64,000 nt of DNA. Origin: Pteria penguin (Eukaryota > Mollusca > Bivalvia > Pterioida > Pteriidae). Of this stretch, positions 35,126 through 49,200 are shown piece by piece. Position numbers and translations under genes: made by a program. Position 1 is the stretch's first letter; every line of letters starts with the position of its first letter. The stretch lies in assembly GCA_035048485.1 (NCBI GenBank), contig CM068585.1:52282550-52346549 (forward strand), given 5' to 3'. The notes under the pieces are model-generated. The model saw only the letters and a list, made by a program, of their open reading frames with translations, was not told where the DNA came from and did no database searches.

Positions 35126-35610
35126 TTATTGCACTCGATGACGTTTTCGTCTTCGCTTTAACTCTAAAACCATTCCATACCTCTTTTGTGACTTGTTTGT
35201 TGAGCAGACTTTTGTATAGCTAACCCCAATAGGGCATATTGAAGCAGTTATTTCTTTGGTCCGGAATGATGAATAATTTTGACAGTCATATTTTACAAGC
35301 ATTCTTACCGTGAATAGGATAATTAAACTTCGTGGTCTTGCCTCCTTCATGTGTTCATATGTGTATATTTATACTTAAACTTGCTCAACTTTAAAAGATG
35401 TTGCAGGACTTTTGCGACTGGTGTTGCATGCAATCAGCGACGCTTACTCCTCCCGGGCACTTGGTCTGACCTTGATTTTATCGGGGTTCACATTTGTTTG
35501 AATATGACACTATACACGATATTGTCCTTTTTGGTAATGTTTACATACATTTGCGAATAACGGCAATTATCATTAACAATTATAGCAAAGTATGATTTCA
35601 ATATTTATGA
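35126..35610. repeat. Block duplicated at 43,850-44,225
   Basis: Phrases TATTTTAC-AGCATTCTTACCG, AGATG-GCAGGACTTTTGC, CCGGGCACTTGGTCT, GGGTTCACATTTGT and ACACGATATTGTCCTTTTTGG recur in order at 43.9-44.2 kb. Open frames on both strands are unsupported. Confidence 0.75.
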
Positions 35611-36419
35611 ATAATATCAGGAATGCATTTTTGACCTCGAAACGTATGAAAAGATGTGTCACAAGATGTATTTGATGAGCTATTTCAAAGTTACCAATAT
35701 TATTGGTTACCAAGTCATTTGGCGGCCATTTTAGATGTTTGCCCATAAAAAAAGGTGCCCGAGTAACAGCTAAGCTAAAATATACTGCATAAGAACCCCC
35801 GTCTCTTGTACGAATTAGTAAACATCACATGCACTGAATTCAGGTCCCATTTGGAGCAGGGTAACCCTATTGAACAGTGACAGGGATTGCAGTTCTATCG
35901 TTCGGCGCTTTTATTTCCCTTAGGAAGAATTATCACTGGATAAATATTAAAACAGGTTTATTTTGTAAAATTTCAAACTACATGATCATGAAATACACAG
36001 CTTCACAAGTCGTTATCTCCAGAAATTTTTCTGACTTTTCAATGTCTGGGTAAGTGACACTCAATAACAATCAAAGCAGTTGTTTGGCAGTTCTTTCTGT
36101 ACAACACTGAAAATATTGATAAAACCAATGCTATTCACTTAATTACATGCCATTACATTGGAATGGTGATACTATAAAATTGTGGAATTGGAGAAGGGGC
36201 AGTGTCTTGAACATCGCCCATTCTGCGTATACAAATGGTATGATTCGTCAAATGAATAACTTTCTGTGCAATGCATAAAACCCTGTAACTAAACTCATTG
36301 TGATATGTTGGATGGAAATAAAGTATAAATTACAGTATGCATTACTTTATCTCCCTAACCACCCCCCTCCATTCCACCCGACCCAAAACATTCAAATAAT
36401 TGTCCTATAACATTTAGCG

Positions 36420-36514
36420 GGTATACATTTTAAGAAGCAGGGGTATTTGCGAAAATTGGATATATGAATTATCCGCATTGTTTTACTATAAATATTTTTC
36501 TTTCAACTCAGTTA

Positions 36515-36580
<66 letters not shown>
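36420..36580. repeat. Duplicated flank ending in a (TA)n microsatellite
   Basis: CATTGTTTTACTAT-AATATTTTTCTTTCA at 36,477-36,510 followed by (TA)n to 36,579 corresponds to 44,375-44,550, which also runs into a (TA)n tract. Confidence 0.8.
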
Positions 36581-37399
36581 CAGTGACATGTGAAAGGAGA
36601 GACCCAGCCAAAAGCGCAGGGGGAATGGGATTTCGATGCAAGGGAAACTCACCTAGTGTTAGATTCATAAATTTCCTGTAAATTATTCACCTTAAGTTTA
36701 AACTTTTTTTTCAAATTCTTTCGTTGCTACCAGGGAACATTACATGGACACATCTTGTTGCGTTTAGATAAATACATATGTATTGGAAATTTACAAGTTC
36801 CTTATTCATCTCTGAGGCACATTTCCATAGTAACCAAATTATGAGAGATTTGTAAATTATTTGTTTCTGTCGGTAATATTGTTCAGTGACCCGGTGAGTG
36901 GGGAAAATATTATCACATGTGACACTCCACCTTAAGCATACAGGTGTGGAGCCAAGCGTCCTAGGCCTCGACGACATCATTCTCGGACTTGAACTTTGGA
37001 TCAATGACACCAAGATCAAGTCCTGTTTTGGTGGTCAGAAAACCAGCAGTAAGCATTTTAGTCAGGCACAAAGCATAGTAACACTTACATGGTCAGTTTG
37101 TTACAAGTTATTTCAGTATATGAAGTAACATATTATGAAGTAATATTTAGGCAGCAAATTTTATGTTGTCTGCATTTAACGAAGCAACACATAGGAATCA
37201 CTTTGTTCCATGTCTGTCTTTCTGTCTGATAGTCATACTGTCAAAAGGTGTCGCATGCCACATATGTCCTTTGGGAAATTTACATTGTTTACATGGATAA
37301 TAAAAATCTACAGAGCAGCATTAGTAATAAAGACGTGTTCTTTAATATACCATCATCACTATACTTAAAAGCAATCCATATTACTACTTTTTTTCACTA
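36581..37399. other. Stretch without a recognised gene
   Basis: A GC-richer patch at 36,890-37,025 has a short forward frame (starting near 36,898) containing VEPSVLGLDDIILGLELW. It has no domain I recognise and no convincing splice context. The rest is AT-rich. Confidence 0.35.
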
Positions 37400-39730
37400 G
37401 GTTACATTTGCTAATTTGGGGAAGGAAAATGGAGCCCTGTTACTATTTGAAAGCAGAAAATGCTGAACTAAAACATAAAGTTGAAAAGCGTGAAGAAGAA
37501 CTAACAAAACTGAGAGAGAGACAAAAATGAATAAACTAGGAATCACAAAAGAAGTCTGAATATCTGGAAAATTAGGCACCTCCACAAGAGAAAAACAAAT
37601 CGCAGTTGAAGTAATTATTGACTTGTTTAAAGTCACAAAAGAATGTGCTAATGACCCGATTGAAAAACTCAATTTGGTTAAAAAATTGCTTAGGTAGATC
37701 TTGTAATTCTGGCAATAAGAACAAAGACATACAGGATTCTTCGGGCAAGAGAAAGGCTGTAAGTTTGTAAACTAAGCAACTGTACACCTAACAGATAACC
37801 TAGTCGACACACAGTCGATAGGATGGGAGACAGGAGAGTCTCCTTGTCAACAAAGCAACTAACGACAAGTACAGAAACTGTAAATCTGACACTATACAGT
37901 GATGAGAATTATGATGAGAATATGGAAGGAATTACGAAGTTTTTGCGGTTACTGATGAAAACAAAACCAGTAAGGGTTAAGGGAGATGAGCTGCAAGAGA
38001 TCAGCAGCTGTTTTAGAAACATTCAAGGATATTTTGGGTGATATTAGTAGTATGTTTACCAGTAGTGCTGAAAATAAAGGAAGTGAAACTGGTATGCAAA
38101 TGATACAGAACATAAAAAAAGACATGTCTGATCGTGCAGCGACAGAAAAATATCCACCAGCTCCTTCAAGAATTTCGATATTCAATCTAAATTTGTTGAA
38201 AACTGAAATTTTCTCTCCAAGGATGAAAATTCTGTGTGTGAAAGACTGAATAATTTCTTGATTTCATGATTGTTCATGCTTGTCAATTTCGCGGATATTT
38301 GTTCTGAATCGATGAAAAATTTTGAATGTTTGAAGCTGACTGGTCAATACAAAATTACTGAAGAAGGACAGGTGAATGTGGGATTATTGGAATGACTCGG
38401 ACTTGCAGTAAAGCTTTTGCGAAGGTGTTGATGAAAAGAGTGGGGTCCATGGACTTCACAGTATATTCATGACACAATGAAATAAAAAACACTAACGTTC
38501 ATCGGTTACAAACACAACAGATTTGACATATTTTCGTTCTTGGTTATACTGTTTATCATTACAGGATTCTTATCACAGAATTTTTAACAGATATTCATGG
38601 GTGTTGAAACATACTTTTGAAATCCGTATTAACCGATATCACAAACCAAGTGTATATTGCATGATGTAGAGCTCTGAGAATTATTTCTAAATCTGTTACT
38701 GGCCAACCTCGGAGAAAGATGGAAGATAACAGCCACATGTTAACCTTGTACAACATATTTGGAAATCTCCATGCTTTTCTCAAGGAGGCAAAAGATGACA
38801 GCAATGACGTCATTACGGGAAACCTGAAAACTTGATTTGGAAGGTGGTGGGGAAGATGACAGAGAAAGCGATGAATAATTCGAACCAGATGCAACAGAAA
38901 CTATGCTTGTGGAAATTCTTTATTATCTGTTTAATGCCATGCTTACTATACTTGAGAGACAAGCCTCAGACCATTTGCCTGGAGGGAAATAGTTTTTAAC
39001 CAACCCTGAGCTTGAAGAGGAAACCAAAAGTGCTTTACAACATAAGTTGCCATAATATGTCCTTGGACAATTGGTACGATTCATGAAATTTCTACCATAT
39101 TCTAGTGATCTATGCAACGAGACATATATCTTGTTTCTCCACAATAAAACATGTACATGGTTGGATAACTTACCAGAAAAAGAAAGAGATCCCCTTTTAG
39201 AGGAAATAAGAAAAGAAGAAGGACGTGAAATCCGAATGATACAAAAGGAACGTTTTGAAGTTTTGAAAAAGAAAGAAGAGGAGGTCAAAGAGAAGAGGTT
39301 GCGAATTTTAAAACAGGAAAAATCTTAAACAGATAGTGTACTCTACTATGGACTCTGGAAATCAGAGGAGGATGTGAAGCAACATCTTTTAGAAATAAGC
39401 AATACTTCGGAGCAGATCAAAGCCGCCTTAAAGGCACAGCTAAGTTTCCGCAAAAATGTCCTTCGACAAATGGCTATTGAGAGGAATTTTTCCTCTTCTC
39501 GGAAGGTGATAAAACAATCAGTAGAACAGCTGTCAGGAAATTTCTGCCGTCTGATGAATGAATCTAGGATAGGACCAGCAATTGAGAATACATCAAATAC
39601 CGGTGTGTTGCTTGTTTGGAAAACTGTGGACCACCAATTTACAGATAGAGTTTACAGGGGTAGAGTGTTGTCTATTGTACCTGGATTTCCATCATGATAT
39701 AATATTGAGTACAAAGACGACCAGTGTATG
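37400..39730 (+). pseudogene. Decayed repetitive coiled-coil gene with Tudor-like C-terminus
   Basis: Forward-strand pieces: YLKAENAELKHKVEKREEEL coiled coil (37,441-37,500), a helical piece at 37,823-38,040, HNKTCTWLDNLPEKERD (about 39,140-39,190), a charged helix rich in KKEEEVKEKR (about 39,260-39,300), ALKAQLSFRKNVL (about 39,425-39,465) and C-terminal GVLLVWKTVDHQF (39,602-39,640) with RGRVLSIVPGFPS (39,655-39,694) and YNIEYKDDQCMY (about 39,701-39,735). I recognise the order (LPxxERExLLxxAR, ALKxQLxFRKxVL, VGKxVxHxF, VPGFPxxYNVxYDxD) as a repetitive, uncharacterised invertebrate gene family, probably transposon-associated. Frames are broken in many places. Confidence 0.55.
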
Positions 39731-39736
39731 TATATC

Positions 39737-39995
39737 AACTAGTTGACTGATTGATTACTGTTTTACGTCACTCAACGAGTATTTCACGTATATGGTGACG
39801 GCGTCTGCCTGCTGCATTGCTTACAAATTAAGACCTTTGCAACGGACCAACCCGAAGCATTGAAGGATCTTTACGTGCCCAATCTACCGTGACATGGCAT
39901 CACGATTTTTACTGTCTCATCCTAAAGACAAAACACCGGTGTGTCCAGGGCGCTAGTCGAACCCGGGCACCTTATCCATTTGGCTACACGGGGGT
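39737..39995 (-). mobile_element. tRNA-derived SINE, second family, reverse orientation
   Basis: Reverse complement carries a tRNA-like head with B-box-like GGTTCGACTAGCGCC region (39,945-39,970), then GTAAAGATCC, GTTGGTCCGTTGCAAAGGTC and TATACGTGAAATACTCG, ending near 39,740 at a GTAAAACAGTAATC tail. Same body as 41,884-42,152. Confidence 0.75.
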
Positions 39996-41883
39996 CCAGC
40001 GCCATAAACTGAAAATATACTTAAGTCAAATATTTCATTTTAACCTATTCTATTGTCAAACGTTCAAATAAATTCTCATGCAAATTGATTTAATTCTATT
40101 TATCAATAGAATAACACTAAATAAAATCGAAATTCCAGTTATTAATTCATTGAAGAAGAAGAATATGAAATTTTGACTTAAGTACATGTATATTCTCAGT
40201 TTATGGCGCCGGACCCGGCTTTCAACTGCATGAAGACTGCCAAAATGGTGACCTGCCTGTGACTGGAGGTTTGCACAATCGTTATGGAATTAACTTTCAG
40301 TTGAAATGTTAAGAGTGTCTTGTGTTGTCTTGATTTTCATTTTATGTGCCTAGAATGATATGAGGCAACTAAAGTTTTGTCTTTGGGAAAGAACAAACGT
40401 TTACATTGAGAATTTCTTAATCACAGAATAAGTTTCTTACCTTTAAACTCATGTTAAACATACAACAGATATACATTTGATAACTCCAGATAAAACGGGA
40501 TATCAATGATTCACATATTTTATTAAAATCTGTACTCTGAATATGATGTTACTATAATTGCATGTATACTATTCTCTAGAAATATGTTTTGAACCCGTTT
40601 ATTGAAGTTACAGTGGATTTACAAAAGGTAACACTAATTATGAAGTCATAAAAAATAAATGTTTTACTGTTTCTCAGCATTTGGCAAACTTTGTGAAGGC
40701 TTAAATAAGGTAGAATATGTCAGAGTTTAAGAAAAAGAAAAAAAGACGGAAATCATTTATATTTGTAATGAATAGTTACAATTGTAACTCTTATGTAATT
40801 GTAAAATGCAATCCAAATAATTCTATTTTTCTTATAGCTATCTTTCCCTAAAGAGGATTATGCTCACCTAGGTATTTTATTTACTAATCACAAACTTTGT
40901 CATTTCATAATGATAACAATTATGTTAAGAAGATAAATTAAATAAAAATGACGTTGATGTATTTGTGTGTGTTTTTATGTACTAAAGTTATGCAATGGAA
41001 AATTTAAAAAATGAATTCAGAAATGTAAGTTCGTATCAATAATGATACATGTGATTGCACAATATAATTTATTCCACATGAAATAGCATTTACTCATCAA
41101 AATTATATATTCTTTTTGAAACAGTGATATAAGACGAAACCAAATATAATCTGCTATTGTTTTGCTCTTTGTATGCAAAGAAAGCAACTAAACCAAGGCA
41201 ATAAGTCAACATGATGAGGTGAGGTGATTGGGCATCTTTATAGTCAGTTACATATATGTACTACTGTGGACAAAAATGCAACTGTGTTGATTTGCCTCTT
41301 TTATTGAAATATACCAACTATCAAACACTATAGGAAAACACAAAAAAGTCAAACAAGATGAAACATTCATTATTTTGTGTTGTTACGGGAGATGACTCTT
41401 GTGAGTTTGTATTAGTGTCTAGTAGCAATTTCATCGATTTTATACTTATTTTGCACCTTATTGATTAAAATTTAGGTTTGGTGTATATAAGAGACATAGT
41501 CATGAGATTGAAAATACAGTTGTGGACAATATTACATGACAGCTATACAACTGTGACACATATTTTCATGTTTTTGGACCATTTTCAATGGAAAATAAGC
41601 CATTTCATGGAAATTTCAAGTAGCCATAAAATCCTTATTTTATTATCATTATTGTTCTTATTATAATTTTTTTTGGGTTAAATATCTGAATTCTTTTTTT
41701 TAGTTGTCATGACGATATCTTTCTAGTAAAACACAAACATTATGGGAAAATTTCATTTCTTAAATGCTCGAGAGCACTAATGACTTGTAATACAGGATTA
41801 TTATCTCTAGCCACATTGTTTCAATGCACCCTACTTCTAAGTCTTATCTATTTTTTGACAAATAACTATCTAACAAACTCAAG
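39996..41883. other. AT-rich stretch without recognised genes
   Basis: No splice-supported exon, repeat array or element was recognised. A phrase TTATGGCGC(T/C)GGACCC is mirrored by GGGGTCCAGCGCCATAAACTG at 39,990-40,012 and 40,199-40,218, forming a small inverted repeat around the SINE edge. Confidence 0.5.
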
Positions 41884-42152
41884 CTGGTGTGGCCTTGTGG
41901 ATAAGGTGCTCGGCTCGTGAACTAGAGGTCCCAGATTCTAGTCCCACCCTGGGCGCACCCGATTTTGTCTTTCAAATGAGACAGTAAAACCCGAGGTCCC
42001 ATGTCACGGTAGGCGTGGCACAAAAGATCCCTCACTGCTTTGGATGGGTCCGTTGCAAAGGTCTAAATTTGTATGCTATACATCAGCCAGATGCCGTCAG
42101 CATATACGTGAAATATTCGTGGTGTGACGTAAAACAATATTCAATCCAAAAA
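41884..42152 (+). mobile_element. tRNA-derived SINE, second family, full length
   Basis: tRNA-like head with A box (TGGCCTTGTGGATAAGGTGC, near 41,892) and B-box-like GATTCTAGTCCC (41,934-41,945). Body with CCCGAGGTCCCATGTCACGG, GATCCCTCACTGCTT, GGGTCCGTTGCAAAGGTC, CAGATGCCGTCAGCATATAC and GTGTGACGTAAAAC. Other fragments of this family are at 26.2, 30.4, 30.8, 39.7 and 55.8 kb. Confidence 0.85.
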
Positions 42153-42559
42153 TACCACCCCTGCTTCATTGCATCTATGTTTTCTCTAATATGTAAAACA
42201 ATCGATGTTTTAGAGTTTACTAGGAATGTCATCATTAACGAAAGTTTCACATAAGCCCTAGGTATCTACCAAGCGTCTTTCTTGTAAAATAAGTGTATTT
42301 TATCTACTTTGAGTATAATGTATGGCATATGTTTAAAGTAGCCATGCGTAGACCTTTCTTAACCAACTCAAATGAGGAAATAGATTCAATGTTTGTTTTA
42401 CTGCTATATACCTGATTTTCATAATTCTCGTTTTCTTAAATTGATGTATATACCCTTTTTGATGTTATTCATATGTTTGGTTTTTGTACGAAATTCTTTA
42501 GCGGCTGTATTTTAAGCGTTTTATCATTATATAGACTGGAAAGACCATTACTACGTTTA

Positions 42560-43345
42560 CATTTACAATAGAATCAGTGACTGCATGATCTTCATTCCTT
42601 TATTCCCCTTATCCACGATAATTTAAGTGGTTGTATGATTCTATTCCATCGGCACAATTGAAAAAGCTAGTACTTGACAATGTATTTTTATGACAGCCAC
42701 AAGTCTCCTTATTGCACTGTTTGTCATAGGCTTTACACTGACTTTGAATCACATCTGTAAATTCTGAGATGTAAACATGCAGCTCCTACATCGAGAACAG
42801 TGCCATTCCATCCTTCCATAACACATTACTTTTATACACCCAATAAACCAACTTAATAAACATCTGGATATCGTTGTGTAATATACTTACAATATTTGTA
42901 AGTTGCATCAAGTACATATGAAACCATAGTAATGTCCGCTTCATCATGACCAAAGAGGAAATCTTTTGTAGAATCTATGATGACACTTTCTTCAAAAACG
43001 AAAATACAATGAACTCCCCTTAATTGACGTCTGTTTTTGGTCTTTGATGACAGTAACACGTTCTGGAAGTGTGCTGCTTATTGTTAGTCCATAGTTGTTG
43101 ACAACTTCACCAGTTCGCCGGCGTATTTTTATTACCATCTTTCGCTGATTTTCATATTTGTCGAAAATAATAACTTTCTTTGATTTAGTTATGTGTTTGA
43201 TAGATCAGAAAGTTCTCCATATATCACCAGACAATATGATAAAACAACTGAGAGACATCTACAATCACTATATCTGTCAAGTACGCCAAATCGTTTCATT
43301 AGTCGTGAATTCCATTTCTCATACGACCAAAATCATCAATAAGAG
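42560..43345 (-). pseudogene. HDEAD/CXC-type repetitive gene fragment, copy 2
   Basis: Parallels 33,918-34,650. Reverse strand shows VIVDVSQLFYHIVW (about 43,225-43,270), IFDKYENQR (about 43,145-43,175), a TGEVVNNYGLTISSTLPERV stretch (about 43,050-43,115), NRRQLRGVHCIFVFEESV (about 42,985-43,035), GHDEADITMVSYVLDATYK (about 42,895-42,950) and a decayed Cys cluster near 42,690-42,760. It retains one block (STLPERVTVIKD) missing from copy 1. HDEAD is better preserved here. Broken frames, no start. Confidence 0.55.
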
Positions 43346-43849
43346 CATGAGGAACTGCATAAAGTCCATATGAAAAAGTTCAAGTCTTTTCTGTCCAATC
43401 AATAAGAGCCTAAGGTATGTTGTTTCAAGGTCCATCACAGGGTTTGTATTTGCTCCCCTGGCCTGTCAAAATCCTCTTACAGACTTTAGAGAAAGTCCCT
43501 GTCCATTTTATATCCAATATCGCTTGAGCCTACCACATTTATAGTAGGATCAGCAACGTGTCCGGAGATAGGATTATATATAAGTATGGGACCATACGAA
43601 CGTCTTTGAGAGGATGTGCGTATTTGTTTGCCTCAGTCTTAATTGCAGCTATGTCCTATCCAGCTTATTAACTTCCATACAGAAGTTCTTCTATGTGGTA
43701 TATGGATCATGGTATTAATTTCTACTGGCATAGTACATGTCATCAAGCCTATTAGATACGTAAACTGTGACAGGGAAAGATATGTGTTTGCCAAATGATC
43801 TGCTGAAATGATTTTCCAAAAGCCTTCACGGTGCCTGCAAAATATATAA

Positions 43850-44555
<706 letters not shown>

Positions 44556-44993
44556 AAATTCCAACATAACGTAACTATTACGTTATAAGCATGTTGTTCA
44601 GTTCACCTGAAGATTGTTTTAGAAAAACATGAAAGTACTTTTTTTATTAATACATGTAGGACAAACATATAATAAACATATAACAACAAAACATAGACGA
44701 CAAGACAATACACATCCAATACACATCTTTCACTGACAGATTTTATCTGTCATCCATTTCTCATCTTATTCAATTCTACATACTTTAGTTTATGGTGTAA
44801 CTGAACCATATATTTTGAATGTATAAGTATTCTGAAGATAGTGTACTGAATCATAAATATTTTCTTTAAAATATAAAAATATATTATTAAAAGGGAAGAA
44901 AAAAGGTATCATATACTGAAATGTATATTGTTTACGCAATACATGAAATATAAGTGTATTCAATTGTCAAGTAGTGCTAGTAATGCAATGAAG

Positions 44994-45027
<34 letters not shown>

Positions 45028-45067
45028 TATATTTATTTTTATATACAAATAAAAATAAAAATATTAA

Positions 45068-45130
<63 letters not shown>

Positions 45131-45140
45131 GTATATATAG

Positions 45141-45216
<76 letters not shown>

Positions 45217-46241
45217 TATACAAATATATCATATACTGAAATGTATTGTTTATACAACATATGAAATATAAGTGTATTCAATTGACAAGTAGTACTAGTA
45301 ATGTAATGAAGTATACATATATATACACACACATATACACATAAACATACACATAAAACATACATACATATATACGGTATATATACACACATACATATAT
45401 ACATATACCGATAAGTATATTGTTGGATATATGCAATGGTGATAATTAGATATTATGTTCACAATAGTTAAAGTATGAGCAAATTGTATAATAATAATAA
45501 TAATAATAATGATAATAATAGAGTTTAGGCTACAAACAAGTTTTTCCAAGTGTACCTTCGCTTATTAAATTCATCTTCACCTCCTTTTCTAAGATACATG
45601 TACCTTTCAGTCTCATAGTAATTCAACAAATATGTTTTAAAACCACAGAAAGTCATATTGGCACTTTGTCTTGATTTTATATAAATGAAATATTTAAGGA
45701 GAATAATAATCAATCACGTATACATGTATTTACATGGAATGATTTTCGATGTTCAAACTCTGTTTCAAAAGGGTTTTTTTATTGTCCATGTAGTTTTGAC
45801 AGTACCAATACTGACGTCTTGCTGATGCCATCAGCTGTCAACAAGAGAAATCTTAAGACACCTGACAAAGCTGTATGACAAAAATCACCAAGGACAAGCA
45901 CAGAAAAACGATATATTAAAACATCACCAAATAGCAATCGGATATATATATATATATTAGACAGTGAACTATCTTGATATTTTTAAATGATGAATAAAGC
46001 CACATAAGTATTTGTGTTGATGTCTTAAATGATTCAAATGGTTAAGCATTTCACATTTGTAAACAATTATTCTTGATTTGTGCAATACGATACACTTGGT
46101 TTATAATTTATATCCTATTTCCCATGGATTTTGTACGTCTACAAGGCACAATTCGTAAATTTAAATAATTATGTTTAACTTGTGAAAACATTTAATGTTT
46201 AAGCTATATAATTTCTTATTCAGCAAAACAGAAAAAACCTT
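44556..46241. other. Microsatellite-rich stretch
   Basis: (TA)n at 44,992-45,020 and 45,140-45,205, (CA)n at 45,070-45,120, CATA-type repeats at 45,310-45,410 and (AAT)n at 45,490-45,520. A short phrase ATATCATATACTGAAATGTAT...GAAATATAAGTGTATTCAATTG occurs twice (about 44,910-44,965 and 45,226-45,282). Long Tyr/Ile or Cys/Val frames here are simple-repeat artefacts. Confidence 0.8.
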
Positions 46242-49200
46242 TTAAGCGAGAGTTCTCTTTCCTTCTCTTCTTCTGCAGTGAATGAACACATAAATTAATA
46301 ATGCAGTTGATAGGAGTGACAAACATACGATGACAATGGCCATCTCTGGTCTGAAATATTAAATAATGAAATTATTATATATCATTTAGCACGTACATAT
46401 TTATTTGTTAAAAGTTATTAATTTCTCATTCAATTTATTTCATTCCCTTTTAAATCTAGTATTTATACTAAAAAAAACCTATCATTATTCTCACTCTTCT
46501 TTCTTCAATTAGAAATTTGACTTGGAATTCCTATTTATATGGATATAATAACGAATAAAAGATAGGAGAAAATTGGGATAATTTTTTTCTATTCATACAA
46601 TTTTTTACGATATTATTTATTGCAGTATCGGCCGTTTAACTGAATGAGGGAAGTCATAGTGGCGTTATGCTATAAATTCAGGTGTTTTCTGTAGAATCAT
46701 ATGATGTCGTAGAGTCTTAAAATTGCTGCGTTCGAAATCAAAAGTAATCAACAGAGCAAGGTATATATTCATAAACTATTGAATCACAATAGCCAAACTC
46801 GGATCAAAAGAATAAGGAATTACAGCTACCCATTACTAATAGATATATCGTCAGAGATACAATAAAACTTAGTATGTCTGAAAACCATTTATTTTAATCA
46901 TGTCACGTCTTTTCCTGAGTTTTCATTATGACGTTAATCTTAGAATTGTGACCTCATGGTTAAATAACTTCAAAGGACATACAACAAGTTGAACCGGAAA
47001 CTTTTACTATATTGGTCATATTGGTAATTTTAAATATATGTCATGGTAATGCCCAATAAACAGTAGTGGTGATTTTTATGAAATTCAGATAATTGTTCGA
47101 TCAGGATTTTATAAAAATGCAAAGTTCTCCAGCATTTTAATAGAATTTTATGAACAAATCTAGCATCTGTCAAGATAAAAGCACAATAACGTTAAATATT
47201 CGATTACAAAAGAGTAGCTGTACCTGTTTTGAACTAAAGTATCAACGCTCTTACATTTATTATACATTTTTCTTACCCATTTTGTTCTTTTAAAGGCGGT
47301 GGAGTTGAGTTACCCTTAGGAAATGTGGACCGGTTTGTCTCAGTACAATTAGCCATCCCTCTAGTTTTTATACATGCAGTATCTAAGAAAATAGATATAT
47401 TCAGGAGAAAGCATATTTTATTTGATGAGTTATTATTGTCATCTTTTTTTCATTTGAAGTACTAAATGTGAAACATAAAAAAACTAAAGGTCAAAAATAT
47501 ATTTTTATCGAGAAGGTCATTGTCAAGGTCAAAAGGTCTTCGAACATGGTGTCAATTGAAAGGGCTTCATTAATTGAGTTGACGACAGACAGACAAACAA
47601 AAAACATGACAAAAACAAAATGTTCCCGATCTATGGATCCGGTGATATAAATTTTAAAAAATGATATGTTTTTATATTTCATTTTAATTAAAAGTGAAGG
47701 ATATGTAAAGGGAAAATTAATGGCTAAAAGAATAAACCTGCCTTTTGCACCGATAAACGGACGTGGGCATCACTACAATTCCAACATTATAATTAGAATC
47801 GATTGATGCATATTTTCTTTATGAGACCTTGAATTATGTTTTGATAGTTTAAGTGTAAAGATAACAGATAAATCCAAATTATAAGCTCGAAAATCATGAA
47901 ACCAGAGGACATGCAAAATCAGTGAAAATGAAAACCAAGTAGAAAATAACGAAAAATGTCTATTTGCAGAGCATATGTAAACCCCTATGATGGAATGAGA
48001 TCAGGTGGCCGGGGAGAGTGAGCATCTCTTGCTTCCTAGCGACAGCCTCACATATACCCAGTAGAAAGAGTCAAATCGTGTAAATTACATATATATTTAT
48101 ATATGGAGAAGTCAAGTAGGTGACCTAGTACAGAAGGTGTCAAATCTGTGTAAAATGATCGGAATCGGTATCAGTCCAGAACATCATTTAAAAGTCTGGA
48201 TAACGAGACATCATATCGAGTAATAAGACTTAAGTCGCTTAGCCCTCAGAACATGCTCTGTAGTAACGTATTAACTGCGATATGAATACGCCGTATCCGG
48301 GCGATGATGGTATGTTGCTACTTATGAAAGGAGAGGAAAGCCTTCAAAACCATAAACACCTTGTAAGTGTTGATGTGATTGGTTTGCAAGGGTTTTATTT
48401 CATTTCGGACACTGTAAAAACACAAAAACAAAAAAAAAAAAAAAAAAGAGCCTGTTGCAAATAATAATTTATCATTTATATTTGCACTGTAATGTAACAA
48501 ATAAATGATAATAAGGAAGAGCTTACATATATATAGTTGGTTTGTCTGGTATTCACTGTGAGATTCTTCTGGACAATGACCATGCTCTGCATTACATGGA
48601 TTGAAGGGATTACCCAGATAAACTTTGCCGTTTATAACCTTTACCCATGGACATCCAACTGAAAATCAGTGACAAAAGATAAAGAATTTAGAAATGAAAA
48701 GAAGTCCTTCGAAGGAAAGTGATTTAAATAATAACAGGAAACACTAAATCATTTAATTTTCTCTGTGTTGATGGTCTTTGGCCGGAACTACTTTCCTCTG
48801 AAATGCGAAACCCCGTTTTATTAATGGAACAGTGATTTCGGTGTTGTTAATCGATTACATAACATTGAGCATTTCCTTGTACATCAAAGTGAAATAGAAT
48901 AGCACTTCACTTCAGAAACTATTAAATATAAGATATAATTTCCTACTATTATTCAATAAAAAAAGTAAAATATAACTAGGTTAATCAACTAGTCTACAGT
49001 ACAGTGTCGAATAGAAATGCATACATTAGAGTACAGTACATGTACTGTAGTCAAATACCAAACAATAACAGTACTCGTCTGCTACTAGTAAATCGTTCGA
49101 CAATGGACGCTGATAACTGTAATTTCTACGGTATCATACCCGATAAGGCAAACAGAACGGGCACCAAAGCAGGTGCGGCCTCTGATCCAAGTCCCAGAAC

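Noticed and set aside
36898..37128. Forward open frame in a GC-richer patch
   Set aside because: It shows no recognisable domain, and the composition shift alone is not evidence for a gene.
41884..41960. Possible tRNA gene
   Set aside because: The head has A- and B-box-like sequences but a degraded acceptor stem and a SINE body directly behind it, so it is a SINE head.
44600..44660. Hammerhead-like CTGAAGA...GAAA arrangement
   Set aside because: A stem II of six pairs forms, but the first pair next to the core is U.U where G-C is needed, and stems I and III do not form.
44960..45404. Long Tyr/Ile and Cys/Val open frames on the reverse strand
   Set aside because: They are translations of (TA)n, (CA)n and CATA repeats.
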